DNA of 64,000 bases, from positions 5,766,001 to 5,830,000 of the forward strand of contig NZ_CP107960.1 in the NCBI RefSeq assembly GCF_036077095.1, given 5' to 3'. Below the pieces are notes generated by a model. It worked only from the letters and a program-made list of their open reading frames with translations. It made no database searches and was not told the origin of the DNA. The position numbers and the translations under genes were made by a program. This DNA is from Streptomyces sp. NBC_00376. GTDB lineage: Bacteria; Actinomycetota; Actinomycetes; Streptomycetales; Streptomycetaceae. Positions 33,892 to 42,966 of this stretch are shown one piece after another (position 1 is the stretch's first letter; each line of letters starts with the position of its first letter).

Positions 33892-34184
33892 GGCGATGAG
33901 CGTGTCTGCGTGTCCGATGAGCCCAGTCCTTCGTCAGGTCAAGAGAACGTCAAGGAATCGTCAGTAATTAGTTTACCGAATGATTGACCTTGCAACTGTG
34001 CCTCTCCGGGCACCGGCCCCGGGGCCCTGCCGTGACCTGCCCGGATCCGTCTTCCCCCGGAGCGGACCTGGGGTTTTCCCCACCCCCGATCCGCCAGCAG
34101 CCGCCATGTTCCCGGCCCACCCCTGATCCGTACCTTCGAATCACGGTCGAAGAAGCGGCCGTCGAGCAACGGAAGGCGGACATC

Positions 34185-35030
34185 ATGGGGCTGCGACGCA
34201 CCCGGCAGCGCGCGCAGGACAGTCGGTACCCGGCGGACTTCCACCAGGGGCCCGTCCCCGCGGACCTCGCCGTCGAACTGCGCGGTGTCCGCAGGCAGTA
34301 CGGCAGGGGCGGCTCCGTCGTCCACGCGCTGCGGGGCATCGACCTGGCCCTCCCACGCGCCACCTTCACCGCGGTCATGGGGCCCTCCGGTTCCGGCAAG
34401 TCGACCTTCCTCCAGTGCGCGGCCGGGCTCGACCGCCCCACCGAGGGCTCCGTACGCCTCGGCGGCACCGAGATCACCGGCATGAGCGAGAACCGGCTCA
34501 CCGAACTGCGCCGCACCCGCCTCGGCTTCGTCTTCCAGGCCTTCAACCTGCTGCCGTCCCTCACGGTCGAGCAGAACGTCGTGCTGCCCATGCGCCTGGC
34601 CGGACAGCGCACCGGCTCCGCCCGCAGCCGCCGCGAAGCCACCGAGATGCTCGACCGGGTCGGCCTCGGTGACAAGGGCCGCCGCCGCCCCAGCGAGCTC
34701 TCCGGCGGCCAGCAGCAGCGCGTCGCCGTCGCCCGCGCCCTGGTCTCCCGGCCCGATGTGATCTTCGCCGACGAGCCGACCGGAGCCCTCGACACCACCA
34801 CCGCCGCCGAGATCCTCGCCCTGCTGCGCAACGCGGTGGACGGCCTCGGCGCCACCGTCGTCATGGTCACCCACGACCCGACGGCCGCCTCCTACGCCGA
34901 CCAGGTGCTCTTCCTCGCCGACGGCGAGATCGTGGACCGCCTGCCGCGCGCCGACGCCGGCCGGATCGCCGCCCGGATGGCCGCACTGACCGCACGGACC
35001 GTCCCCGCCCACGCCGGAGCAGCAGCCTGA
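34185..35030 (+). CDS. ABC exporter ATPase, MacB/LolD-like
   Basis: 281 residues. Walker A GPSGSGKST, Q-loop FVFQAFNLLPSLTVEQN, signature LSGGQQQRVAVARAL, Walker B VIFADEPTGALD, and switch histidine VMVTHDPTAAS. The FADEPTGALD form and QAFNLLP mark the MacB/LolD/FtsE branch that drives FtsX-type membrane subunits and exports lipids, peptides or antimicrobials. A ~25-residue N-terminal extension precedes the domain. Start ATG 34185 has GGAAGG eight bases ahead. Its stop overlaps the start of the FtsX-type gene (TGATG), so they are coupled. A possible TACCTT -10 box lies at 34131-34136. Confidence 0.93.
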   Translation: MGLRRTRQRAQDSRYPADFHQGPVPADLAVELRGVRRQYGRGGSVVHALRGIDLALPRATFTAVMGPSGSGKSTFLQCAAGLDRPTEGSVRLGGTEITGMSENRLTELRRTRLGFVFQAFNLLPSLTVEQNVVLPMRLAGQRTGSARSRREATEMLDRVGLGDKGRRRPSELSGGQQQRVAVARALVSRPDVIFADEPTGALDTTTAAEILALLRNAVDGLGATVVMVTHDPTAASYADQVLFLADGEIVDRLPRADAGRIAARMAALTARTVPAHAGAAA

Positions 35031-37501
35031 TGTTCACCCCGCACGTCCCGAACGGCCTCGCCCGCGCGGCCGTTCGCTTCAAGCCCTCGTCGTTCGTCGG
35101 AACCTTCGTCGCGCTCCTGCTGGCCGCGGCGATCGTCTCCGCCTGCGGCATCCTGCTGGAGACCGGCCTGCGCGCCTCGGTACCCGCGGACCGCTACGCG
35201 AAGGCACCCGTGGTGGTCGCCGCCGACCAGCAGGTCCACATGACGGTCGGCAGCGGCGAGGGCGCGTACGACGCCGCCACCCCCGTACCGGACACCGTGC
35301 GGCTCCCCGAATCCCTGGTGGGCAAGGCCGCCTCGGCCCCCGGCGCGGCCGCCGCGATCGGGGACGTCAGCTACTCCGTACGGCAGGACGACACGCTCCT
35401 CACCGCTCACGGCTGGGGCTCCACCGCCCTCACCGGCGCGCGACTGCTCACCGGCGAGGCGCCCGGGACCGGCGAAGTCGTCGTCCCCACCGGCACCGAT
35501 GCCCGGGTCGGCGAGGAGATCATCCTCGACACCCCCGCGGGCGTACGGGAGTTCCGTGTCGCGGGCACCACCGCCACCGAGGCCACCGTCTGGTTCGCCG
35601 ACCGGCAGGCCGTACAGCTCTCCGGCCACCCCGGCAGGGTCGACGCCATCGCCGTGCTCGCCGCCCGCTCCACCCCCACCGGCACCCTCGCCGACCAGGT
35701 ACGCGAGGCCGTCGGCCACACCGCCGGGGCCCAGGTCCACACCGGTGACGGCCGGGGCGCCGCCGAGGACGCGGAACTCGCGGGCGCCAAGGAAGGCCTC
35801 GTCGGCCTCGGCGGCTCCTTCGGCGGCGTCGCCACCATGGTCGCCGTTTTCACCGCCGCCGGTACGGTCGCCCTCTCCGTCGGCCAGCGCAGCCGCGAGT
35901 TCGCCCTGCTGCGCGCCATCGGCGCCACCCCGCGCCAGTTGCGCCGCACCATCGCCACCGAGTCCCTGCTCGTCGCCCCGCTCGCCGGAGCGCTCGGCTG
36001 TCTGCCCGGCATCGCCCTGGCCCACTGGTGGTTCGGGCAGCTCCAGAACATGGGCGCCATCCCCGAAGCCGTCGCGCTGCGGGTGTCCTGGCTGCCGCTG
36101 ACCGTCACCGTGGCCGCCACGATGCTCACCGCGCTGGGCGCCGGATACTTCGCCGCCCGCCGGCCGTCGAAGACCAAGCCGGGGCTGGCTCTCGCCCAGT
36201 CCGCGGTGGAACGTCCCCCGTTCGGCTGGATCCGCACCCCGCTCGGTATCGCCGCCCTCGCCGGCGGCGTGGCTTTCGCAGGGGTCGCCGCGTCCACGAG
36301 CGGCGAGGACGCGGCGAACGCCGCACTCGGCGTTGTCATGTTCTTCATGCTCGCGGTCGGCCTGCTCGGCCCGCTGATCGCGCGGATCTGCGCCGCCGTC
36401 ATCGGTTTCCCGCTGCGCGCCACCGGCGCGTCGGGCTCGCTGGCCGCCGCCAACTCCCGGACGAACTCGCGCCGCCTGGCCTCCGCGATCACCCCGATTG
36501 TGCTGGCCATGGCCTTCTCCTGCACGCTCGTGTTCATGCACACCAGCGAGGAACGGGTGATCGCACACCAGCAGCGCGACGCCGTCACCGCCGACCACAT
36601 CGTCTCTGCCCCGGCCGGACTCGCCTCCGACGCGACCGAGCGGGCCGCCGCCACACCCGGCGTCAAGACCGCCGTCGGGCTGCTCCGCAGTTCCGTTCTG
36701 GTGCCCACCGGGGACGGGCAGTTCCAGAGCACTTCAGCCCAGGGGATCACCGGCTCCGGCCACGACCTCGCCAAGGTCCAGGACCTCGACGTCCGGACCG
36801 GATCGCTGACCGGCCTGCGCCCTGGCACCGTCGCCATCGACACCACCCTCGCCGGATCCACGAAGCTCGGCACGGGCGACCTGCTGGCCCTGCGTCTCCC
36901 GGACGGCACCAAGGCGACTCCGAAGATCGTCGCCGTCTACGGCCGCGGCCTGGGCACCGGTCTGGTCACACTGCCCGCCGCAGACCTCAGCACCCATGTC
37001 ACCTCGCCGTACGTCTCCGAACTGCTGGTACGGGCCACACCCGCCGCCGCACAGAAGCTCGCCGCGCTCGGCACCGTCACCGACCGGACCGGCTACGCCG
37101 CCGCTCAGGACCAGAGCCGTGAGATCAACGCCTGGGCCAACACCACCATGGCCGCGGTCCTCGGCGGATTCGCCGCCGTCGCCGCGGTCAACACCCTGGT
37201 GATGACCGTCCTGGACCGCCGCCGCGAACTGACCATGCTCCGCCTCGTCGGTTCCACCCGGCGCCAGGTCATGGGCATGATCCGCTGGGAGGCGCTGCTC
37301 GTCACGGTCGCCGGTGCCGCGATCGGTACAGGCATCGCACTGGCCACACTGGTCCCGATGGTGAAGGGACTCACGGGCGAATCGCCTTACATCCCGCCGA
37401 CGTTGTACGGGTCCTTCCTCGCGGCGACCATCGGACTCGGCCTGGCCGCCATGACGGTCCCGGCCCGGGCCGCCCTGCGTGGGACAACCGAGCGTCCGTA
37501 G
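35030..37501 (+). CDS. FtsX/MacB-type ABC exporter permease, ten-helix form
   Basis: 823 residues. Helix 1 follows the soluble start (TFVALLLAAAIVSACGILLE), a long extracellular domain follows, then an FtsX core (TMVAVFTAAGTVALSVGQRS...REFALLRAIGATPRQLRR). A second helix, extracellular domain and FtsX core follow (AVNTLVMTVLDRRRELTMLR...LVGSTRRQVMGMIRWEALL). Two FtsX domains and about ten helices mark the actinobacterial single-chain exporter permease rather than a dimer of MacB. It works with the ATPase encoded immediately upstream. The cargo is not predictable. The stop codon TAG overlaps the -10 box of the next gene. Confidence 0.92.
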   Translation: MFTPHVPNGLARAAVRFKPSSFVGTFVALLLAAAIVSACGILLETGLRASVPADRYAKAPVVVAADQQVHMTVGSGEGAYDAATPVPDTVRLPESLVGKAASAPGAAAAIGDVSYSVRQDDTLLTAHGWGSTALTGARLLTGEAPGTGEVVVPTGTDARVGEEIILDTPAGVREFRVAGTTATEATVWFADRQAVQLSGHPGRVDAIAVLAARSTPTGTLADQVREAVGHTAGAQVHTGDGRGAAEDAELAGAKEGLVGLGGSFGGVATMVAVFTAAGTVALSVGQRSREFALLRAIGATPRQLRRTIATESLLVAPLAGALGCLPGIALAHWWFGQLQNMGAIPEAVALRVSWLPLTVTVAATMLTALGAGYFAARRPSKTKPGLALAQSAVERPPFGWIRTPLGIAALAGGVAFAGVAASTSGEDAANAALGVVMFFMLAVGLLGPLIARICAAVIGFPLRATGASGSLAAANSRTNSRRLASAITPIVLAMAFSCTLVFMHTSEERVIAHQQRDAVTADHIVSAPAGLASDATERAAATPGVKTAVGLLRSSVLVPTGDGQFQSTSAQGITGSGHDLAKVQDLDVRTGSLTGLRPGTVAIDTTLAGSTKLGTGDLLALRLPDGTKATPKIVAVYGRGLGTGLVTLPAADLSTHVTSPYVSELLVRATPAAAQKLAALGTVTDRTGYAAAQDQSREINAWANTTMAAVLGGFAAVAAVNTLVMTVLDRRRELTMLRLVGSTRRQVMGMIRWEALLVTVAGAAIGTGIALATLVPMVKGLTGESPYIPPTLYGSFLAATIGLGLAAMTVPARAALRGTTERP

Positions 37502-37504
37502 AGT
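37499..37504 (+). promoter_or_regulatory. -10 element of leaderless HD gene
   Basis: TAGAGT, six bases before the ATG at 37511, so transcription would start at or next to the A of the start codon. Its first three bases are the stop codon of the upstream exporter gene. Confidence 0.55.
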
Positions 37505-37510
37505 CGGGCC

Positions 37511-38017
37511 ATGCCCACCCCACGCGCACAGCTGACCCTGGCCGAAGTCGAGGCGATCGCCCGCGAGGCCCACGCCGAACAGCGGGACAAGGCGGGACGC
37601 CCGTACACCGAACACCTCGCCGCCGTCGCCGAGGGGGTACGGATCCGGGGCGGCAGCGACGAACAGATCGCCGCGGCCTGGCTGCACGACGCGGTCGAGG
37701 ACGGCGCGCTGTCGGAGCGGTGGCTGGCCGACGCCGCGCTGCCGCAGCAGGTGAAGGAGATGGTCCTCGCCGTCAGCAAACGTGACGGCGAGGACCTTCG
37801 TTCGTACACCCGGCGCATCCTGGACACCCCGGGCGCCCTGCTGATCAAGGAGTCCGACCTGGCGCACAACGCGGACCCGGCCCGCCTCGCCGTGCTGGAA
37901 CCGGCGACCCGTACCCGGCTGACCGAGAAGTATGCGCAGGTACGGGCGCTGCTGGGGCTCACACCGGGCGAACCGCCCGCCGAACAATCGGTTCAAGCCA
38001 ACACGGCGGAGGACTGA
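37511..38017 (+). CDS. HD-domain phosphohydrolase, SpoT hydrolase-like
   Basis: 168 residues made of one HD domain. YTEHLAAVAEGVRI, AAAWLHDAVEDGALSE (the HD pair) and ESDLAHNADPARLAVLEPAT (the second aspartate, in the ESDLAHN loop) match the layout of the hydrolase domain of RelA/SpoT and small alarmone hydrolases. It would need a metal such as manganese. Whether it cleaves (p)ppGpp or another nucleotide cannot be said. TAGAGT six bases before the ATG, and no ribosome site, suggest a leaderless mRNA. It converges on the acyltransferase gene. Confidence 0.82.
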   Translation: MPTPRAQLTLAEVEAIAREAHAEQRDKAGRPYTEHLAAVAEGVRIRGGSDEQIAAAWLHDAVEDGALSERWLADAALPQQVKEMVLAVSKRDGEDLRSYTRRILDTPGALLIKESDLAHNADPARLAVLEPATRTRLTEKYAQVRALLGLTPGEPPAEQSVQANTAED

Positions 38018-38091
38018 TCAACTTCCCGGCCGGGCCCGGACCGGAGACCGGATCGGCCTCCAGACCGGATCGGCCCGGAGACCGGCCGGGC

Positions 38092-39243
38092 TCAGAGCCG
38101 GTCCGAGGCCCGCCGGAACGCCCAGTCCATGTCCGGCTCCGTCACCGGGCGCAGCACCCGGCGCACCGGTGGCGTGCACAGCAGCGTGACGGCGGCGGCT
38201 GCGACCACCGAGACGAGCACCAGCCCGGCGGGGTCCGAGAGCCACTCGTAGGCGTCGAACACCCCGGCGTACCCGGCCCCCTTGATCAGGAAGCCGTGCA
38301 GCAGATAGCCGCAGATCGTTCCGGCGCCGAGCACCGTGAACCACATGCGGCGGCGCGGCACCCAGGCCAGGAACCCGATGGTGAGCAGCAGCGCGCAGCC
38401 GAACATCGCCAGCGTCATCACGGCACCGGACCACCACGGGGCGCCCATCTCCTGCGCGCTGTTGCTGCGGTAGAACCAGCCCAGCTGCATCCGGGGCGCC
38501 GCCCAGTACGCGAACAGCAGGGCCCCGGCGAACAGCGGCAGCGCGAGCATCCGCACCTCGCGCCGGCGCACCAGCTCGAAGTGCTCGGGCTTCAGCCGCA
38601 GCCCCAGCACGAAGAACGGCAGGAACTGCAGAACACGCTGGAGATCGAGGTCGTCGCCGATCGTCGGGGAGAAGGAGGCGAACACGGCGATGACGAGCGC
38701 GACCGGCAGCGGATGGCGCAGCGCCTGCCAGAGCGGCGTGGTGATCCGCCAGATGAACAGCGCGATCAGGAACCACGTCAGGTACCAGGGGTCCATCAGG
38801 CTGATCGACTGATCGGCCGCGTCGTCCGCGTACCGCTTGAACAGCGAATACGCCGTCTCGAACACCACGTAGGGCACGGCGACGCCGGTGACCAGGCGCT
38901 TCACCTTCGCGGCGGACATGTCGAAGGAGCGGGAGAAGTAGCCGGAGACGATGATGAACGCCGGCATGTGGAAGGTGTACGCCACCATGTACAGCGCCCG
39001 GGCGGTCCGGCTGCCGTCCATCACCGGTTCCCATGAGTGCGCCACCGCGACGAGCACGATGGCCAGATATTTGACGTTGTCGAAGTAGGCGTCACGCCGC
39101 TTCGCCGGTGCGGAGGCCGGAGGCTTGTTCGCCACCGGTGCGGCGGGTGCAGCGGTGACGGTCGTCCCTCGGTGTCCGGGCTCCGGCTCCCGGGTCGCCG
39201 ATGGGAGCGGGGCCCTCTGAAATACGTTCGGAGCGTGGAACAT
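38092..39243 (-). CDS. Acyltransferase-3 family membrane protein
   Basis: About 383 residues with roughly ten membrane segments. The N-terminal catalytic region reads DNVKYLAIVLVAVAHSWEP, with the histidine of the acyltransferase-3 (OafA/NodX-like) site, and MVAYTFHMPAFIIVSGYFSR follows. These enzymes move acetyl or other acyl groups onto sugars, wall polymers or natural products at the membrane. A ~50-residue soluble extension precedes the first helix. I chose ATG 39243, eight bases after AAGG; an in-frame GTG at 39252 is the alternative. No neighbouring glycosyltransferase gene shows the substrate. Between it and the HD gene (38018-38091) are two AGACCGGATCGGCC direct repeats. Confidence 0.88.
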   Translation of the reverse strand: MFHAPNVFQRAPLPSATREPEPGHRGTTVTAAPAAPVANKPPASAPAKRRDAYFDNVKYLAIVLVAVAHSWEPVMDGSRTARALYMVAYTFHMPAFIIVSGYFSRSFDMSAAKVKRLVTGVAVPYVVFETAYSLFKRYADDAADQSISLMDPWYLTWFLIALFIWRITTPLWQALRHPLPVALVIAVFASFSPTIGDDLDLQRVLQFLPFFVLGLRLKPEHFELVRRREVRMLALPLFAGALLFAYWAAPRMQLGWFYRSNSAQEMGAPWWSGAVMTLAMFGCALLLTIGFLAWVPRRRMWFTVLGAGTICGYLLHGFLIKGAGYAGVFDAYEWLSDPAGLVLVSVVAAAAVTLLCTPPVRRVLRPVTEPDMDWAFRRASDRL

Positions 39244-39757
39244 CTCATGCACCTTAGACGCCCCGATTGCAATTCGTAAAACCGCTCGGGGATATCGCTC
39301 GGTCCTGCCGTGTGTTCCTGTCCAATCGAAAGTGAAACCACCGGCAACCGCCCGCTATGCACCGATTCATCCACCTTAAATGGTGCATATCGGCAGCCTG
39401 TTGGGCGGCGTGAATTTAATCGCACTCAAGCCTGGGAATTGCATGTGAATGAAGTGTGTGGATATGGAAACCGTCACATTCGCAATCCATTGTGAATGTG
39501 TGATTCACAGCTCGCGCACAGAGTTACGGAACGCCGCTCGCGGACTTGCGGGGCACGGGCGGAGCCCTGTGCGACCCCTCGTGCGGTCGTGCGCCCCGGA
39601 TGCACGCGGGGGCGCAAGGATGGCGAGATCCCGCCACTTCGATCCGTCACCCGGCAGCGACCACAGGGGAGTTGGTGGCACGATGGACGGGACGGAGGAG
39701 TGCTCGGCCGCACACCTCCGGGCCGGCAAGGCGGACCGACCAAGGGTGTGATCAGTC
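39244..39757. other. AT-richer intergenic region with inverted repeat
   Basis: About 510 bp without a supported gene. It is clearly less G/C-rich than its surroundings (39400-39520 above all). CACATTC (39475-39481) and GAATGTG (39494-39500) form a perfect 7-bp inverted repeat with a 12-base spacer. Promoters for the leftward acyltransferase and rightward small-protein genes must lie here, but I see no clear -10/-35 pair. An open frame (39449-39751) has atypical composition and no recognisable domain. Confidence 0.5.
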
Positions 39758-39952
39758 GTGGCCATTTCACTGTCTGTGGTGCTGATGTTGGCGATCATCC
39801 TGGTGGTCCTGATCCGGGGCGGCTCGATCAAGCCCGGGCCGGCGATCGTCGCGGCGCTCTTCGGCTTCTTCCTGGCATCGACCGGCATGGCGCCGTCGAT
39901 CACCAGGTTCATGAACTCGATAGCGGAGACCATCAACCAGATCTCCTTCTGA
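39758..39952 (+). CDS. Small membrane protein, 64 residues
   Basis: Two hydrophobic segments (SLSVVLMLAIILVVLIRGG and IVAALFGFFLASTGMAPS) joined by a short basic loop (GSIKPGP), then an amphipathic tail RFMNSIAETINQISF. Small two-helix proteins ending like this occur in Streptomyces beside tig and, as I recall, in plasmid-spread regions; the function is unknown. Start GTG 39758 is chosen because it begins the first helix; AAGG lies about 13 bases ahead, rather far. It is followed by a perfect 15-bp hairpin three bases after the stop. Confidence 0.7.
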   Translation: MAISLSVVLMLAIILVVLIRGGSIKPGPAIVAALFGFFLASTGMAPSITRFMNSIAETINQISF

Positions 39953-39954
39953 AT

Positions 39955-39994
39955 CCGGTCCGCCGCCCGCGCTCCGGCACGGGCGGCGGACCGG
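39955..39994 (+). terminator. Perfect 15-bp hairpin after small membrane gene
   Basis: CCGGTCCGCCGCCCG, a ten-base loop, CGGGCGGCGGACCGG. It begins three bases after the stop at 39952 and ends transcription before the opposing tRNA-Gly. Confidence 0.85.
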
Positions 39995-40017
39995 CGCAGT
40001 TCATACGGAACGCAAAA

Positions 40018-40052
40018 GGCCCGGTCCGGCGAGGAATTCGCCGGACCGGGCC
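40018..40052 (-). terminator. Intrinsic terminator of tRNA-Gly
   Basis: GGCCCGGTCCGGCGA, loop GGAAT, TCGCCGGACCGGGCC: 15 perfect pairs. On the minus strand it is followed by TTTTGCG, giving the U-run of a classic rho-independent terminator, and it starts 9 bases after the tRNA 3' end. Confidence 0.9.
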
Positions 40053-40061
40053 CAAGCATGG

Positions 40062-40132
40062 AGCGGGCGACGGGAATCGAACCCGCGTAGCTAGTTTGGA
40101 AGACTAGGGCTCTACCATTGAGCTACGCCCGC
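40062..40132 (-). tRNA. tRNA-Gly (anticodon TCC)
   Basis: 71 bases. Acceptor stem GCGGGCG/CGCCCGC, D-loop GTAGCTCAATGGTAGAG, anticodon stem CTAGT with loop CTTCCAA giving TCC, and T-loop GGTTCGATTCC. The discriminator base is U and no CCA is encoded. It reads GGA and GGG codons. Confidence 0.96.
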
Positions 40133-40297
40133 AAAGCCGCACCGCAGATCCGGGGACCGGCGGCACGTGAAGCATCGTAGCGGGTCGCGGAGGCTGCCCG
40201 CACACCCGATTGCGGCCACCTGGTGTCGCGTCCGGTGCCACCCGCGAAAAGCGGCCGATGCACTGCCTGACTGCATGTACCCTACGTGTCGCACCGA

Positions 40298-40374
40298 CGG
40301 GGTGTGGCGCAGCTTGGTAGCGCGTCCGCTTTGGGAGCGGAAGGTCGTCGGTTCGAATCCGGCCACCCCGACCA
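40298..40374 (+). tRNA. tRNA-Pro (anticodon TGG)
   Basis: Acceptor stem CGGGGTG/CACCCCG, D-arm GGCGCAGCTTGGTAGCGC, anticodon stem CCGCT with loop TTTGGGA giving TGG, and T-loop GGTTCGAATCC. Discriminator A, and CCA is encoded (40372-40374). A TACCCT -10 box lies at 40278-40283. It is upstream of tig on the same strand. Confidence 0.96.
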
Positions 40375-40585
40375 CCGGCAAGACCTCAGGACCACACGAG
40401 CAAGATCCAGGGACCACCCGCAAGATCGCAGACCACGGGCAAGATCGCATTGTGGGAGTCCGACTCCTTGCCGTTACTATGCAAAATGCGTGCCCGTGTG
40501 TCTGATGTACCGGGCTCGGTCCGCGAAGCCGCCTCCAGTGCGGTGGAGCAGAACCCCAAGAAGTCAGCCACAAGGAGACCGAACC

Positions 40586-42004
40586 GTGAAGAGCGCCGTG
40601 GAGACCCTGAACCCGACCCGGGTTCGGCTCACTGTCGAGGTGCCCTTCGAGGAGCTCAAGGACAGCCTCGACGCGGCGTACAAGAAGATCAACCAGCAGG
40701 TCACGGTGAAGGGCTTCCGCAAGGGCAAGATCCCTGCCCGGGTCATCGACCAGCGCTTCGGCCGCGGTGCGGTGCTGGAGGAGGCCGTCAACGACGCCCT
40801 CCCGAAGTTCTACACCGAGGCCGTCAACGAGGGTGAGCTCAACGTCCTCGGTCAGCCCGAGGTCGACATCACCGAGCTGAAGGACGGCGAGCTGCTGGCC
40901 TTCACCGCCGAGGTTGACGTACGCCCCGAGATCGAGATCCCGGACTACTCCGGCATCGAGGTCACCGTCGACGCCCTCGAGGTCAGCGACGAGGACGTCG
41001 AGAAGGCCGTGGAGCAGCTCCGCGAGCGCTTCGCCTCCACCAACCCGGTCGAGCGCGCCGCCGCCGAGGGCGACGTCGTGACGATCGACCTGCAGGCCAA
41101 GGTCGACGGCGAGGTCCTGGAGGACGGCGTGGCCGAGGGTGTTTCGTACACCATCGGTTCCGGAGAGCTCCTCGACGGCATCGACGCCGCCGTCACCGGC
41201 CTGGAGGCGGGTGGCGAGGCCACCTTCACCTCCGAGCTGAAGGGCGGCTCCGCCGAGGGCAAGGAGGCCGAGGTCACCGTCAAGGTCGCCGCCGTCGCCG
41301 CCCGTGAGCTCCCCGAGCTGGACGACGAGTTCGCCCAGATGGCGAGCGAGTTCGACACCCTCGACGAGCTGAAGGCGGACAGCCGCAAGCGCCTGGAGAA
41401 CACCAAGCAGTTCGACCAGGCCACCCAGGCCCAGGAGCGTGTCCTGGACGAGCTGCTGAAGCTCGCCGAGGTCCCGATCCCGGAGAAGCTGCTCGCGGAC
41501 GAGGTCCAGACCCGCAAGCACAACCTGGAGCACCACCAGCTCGGTCAGATGGGTCTGACCCTCGACAAGTACCTGGAGATCCAGGGCAAGACGGTCGAGG
41601 AGTTCGACGCCGAGACCTCCGAGCAGGCGATCAAGGGCATCAAGACCCAGTTCATCCTGGACGAGATCGTCAACAAGGAGAAGCTGAACGTCAACCAGGA
41701 GGAGCTCACCGAGCACCTCATGCGGCGCGCTGCTTCCTCCGGCATGAGCCCCGACCAGTTCGCCCAGGCCGTCGTCGAGGGCGGCCAGGTGCCGATGCTC
41801 GTCGGCGAGGTCGCCCGCGGCAAGGCGCTGGCCGTGGTCGTCGAGGCCGCCAAGGTCGTCGACACCAACGGTGAGATCGTCGAGCTGGAGGACGACGAGG
41901 ACGTGGTGGAGGAGGCCATCGAGGCCGTCGAGGCCGCCGAGGGCACCACCGAGGCCGCGGCCGACGCCGCCGCCGAGGCCGCCGAGGAGAAGAACGAGGC
42001 CTGA
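40586..42004 (+). CDS. tig: Trigger factor, ribosome-associated chaperone
   Basis: 472 residues. The ribosome-binding N-terminal domain has [20 protein letters not shown] (the FRxGxxP signature). The central FKBP-type prolyl isomerase domain follows ([20 protein letters not shown]...[19 protein letters not shown]), then the helical chaperone arms to about residue 430. A ~40-residue acidic, Ala/Glu-rich tail ends the chain. It shields nascent chains and speeds proline isomerisation. Start GTG 40586 has AAGGAG eight bases ahead. It is followed by a 17-bp hairpin, so the clp operon is transcribed separately, as in other Streptomyces. Confidence 0.97.
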   Translation: MKSAVETLNPTRVRLTVEVPFEELKDSLDAAYKKINQQVTVKGFRKGKIPARVIDQRFGRGAVLEEAVNDALPKFYTEAVNEGELNVLGQPEVDITELKDGELLAFTAEVDVRPEIEIPDYSGIEVTVDALEVSDEDVEKAVEQLRERFASTNPVERAAAEGDVVTIDLQAKVDGEVLEDGVAEGVSYTIGSGELLDGIDAAVTGLEAGGEATFTSELKGGSAEGKEAEVTVKVAAVAARELPELDDEFAQMASEFDTLDELKADSRKRLENTKQFDQATQAQERVLDELLKLAEVPIPEKLLADEVQTRKHNLEHHQLGQMGLTLDKYLEIQGKTVEEFDAETSEQAIKGIKTQFILDEIVNKEKLNVNQEELTEHLMRRAASSGMSPDQFAQAVVEGGQVPMLVGEVARGKALAVVVEAAKVVDTNGEIVELEDDEDVVEEAIEAVEAAEGTTEAAADAAAEAAEEKNEA

Positions 42005-42024
42005 GCCTCGCGCTGAACCCGAAC

Positions 42025-42060
42025 GACGGGCTCCGGACGCATGTGCGTCCGGAGCCCGTC
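42025..42060 (+). terminator. 17-bp perfect hairpin after tig
   Basis: GACGGGCTCCGGACGCA, two-base turn, TGCGTCCGGAGCCCGTC, starting 20 bases after the tig stop. Confidence 0.9.
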
Positions 42061-42107
42061 GCCGTATGGCGTACGGTGCCCCACAACCCTTGTGCGGACT
42101 GCGGAGC

Positions 42108-42124
42108 TTGCGCTCCCAGCGAAC
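42108..42124. promoter_or_regulatory. ClgR-like operator upstream of clpP1
   Basis: Read on the minus strand, GTTCGC-TGGGA-GCG matches the GTTCGC-N5-GCG pattern described for the Streptomyces activator ClgR, which switches on clpP1P2. It lies about 135 bases before the clpP1 start and about 40 bases ahead of a TAGGGT -10-like box (42163-42168). Confidence 0.65.
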
Positions 42125-42257
42125 AGTTGCGGAAGCGGGATGGCGTTGTCCTACCTGCGCGTTAGGGTCCATGAATAGGAAGGGCAGGGGAGTCCCCGCC
42201 CACCCGGTACGAAGACGCTGAGACGGCCGGAGCCGTCAGAGACGAGCAGGTGGATAC

Positions 42258-42875
42258 GTGACGAATCTGATGCCCTACGCCGCCGGAGAGCCGTCCCTCG
42301 GTGGAGGCCTCGGTGACCAGGTCTACAGCCGGCTGCTCGGCGAGCGCATCATCTTCCTCGGTCAGCAGGTCGACGATGAGATCGCCAACAAGATCACCGC
42401 GCAGCTGCTTCTTCTCGCCGCGGAGCCCGAGAAGGACATCTACCTCTACATCAACAGCCCCGGCGGTTCGGTGACGGCCGGCATGGCGGTCTACGACACC
42501 ATGCAGTACATCCCGAACGACGTCGTCACCATCGGAATGGGCATGGCGGCCTCGATGGGCCAGTTCCTGCTCACCGGCGGCACCGCGGGCAAGCGCTTCG
42601 CGCTCCCGAACACCGACATCCTCATGCACCAGGGTTCGGCCGGCATCGGCGGCACGGCCTCGGACATCAAGATCCAGGCCCAGTACCTGCTGCGCACCAA
42701 GCAGCGGATGGCGGAGATCACCGCCCGTCACTCCGGCCAGACCGTCGAGACGATCATCCGCGACGGCGACCGCGACCGCTGGTACACCGCGGAGGAGGCC
42801 AAGGAGTACGGCCTCATCGACGAGATCATCACAGCCGCATCGGGCGTTCCGGGCGGCGGCGGCACCGGCGCCTGA
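42258..42875 (+). CDS. clpP1: ATP-dependent Clp protease proteolytic subunit 1
   Basis: 205 residues of serine peptidase family S14. The catalytic triad is visible: Ser99 in [11 protein letters not shown], His124 in LMHQGSAG, and Asp173 in GDRDRWYTA. It forms heptameric rings that stack, probably with ClpP2, and degrades proteins fed by ClpX or ClpC. Start GTG 42258 with AGCAGGTGG ahead; an ATG five codons later (MPYAAG) is possible. It is the first gene of the clpP1-clpP2 operon behind a ClgR-like site. In Streptomyces ClpP1P2 controls ClgR, PopR and developmental proteins by degradation. Confidence 0.97.
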   Translation: MTNLMPYAAGEPSLGGGLGDQVYSRLLGERIIFLGQQVDDEIANKITAQLLLLAAEPEKDIYLYINSPGGSVTAGMAVYDTMQYIPNDVVTIGMGMAASMGQFLLTGGTAGKRFALPNTDILMHQGSAGIGGTASDIKIQAQYLLRTKQRMAEITARHSGQTVETIIRDGDRDRWYTAEEAKEYGLIDEIITAASGVPGGGGTGA

Positions 42876-42966
42876 TCCGGTCACCGGATCCGGCCCACCG
42901 CCCCGCGCACCTCTCGTACGCCGAGACACCCAGCCACAGAACGCCACCAGGATGGTGAACACCCAC

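Noticed and set aside
39449..39751. Open frame of 100 codons before the small membrane gene
   Set aside because: Irregular composition, no ribosome site, no domain, and it ends against the next start.
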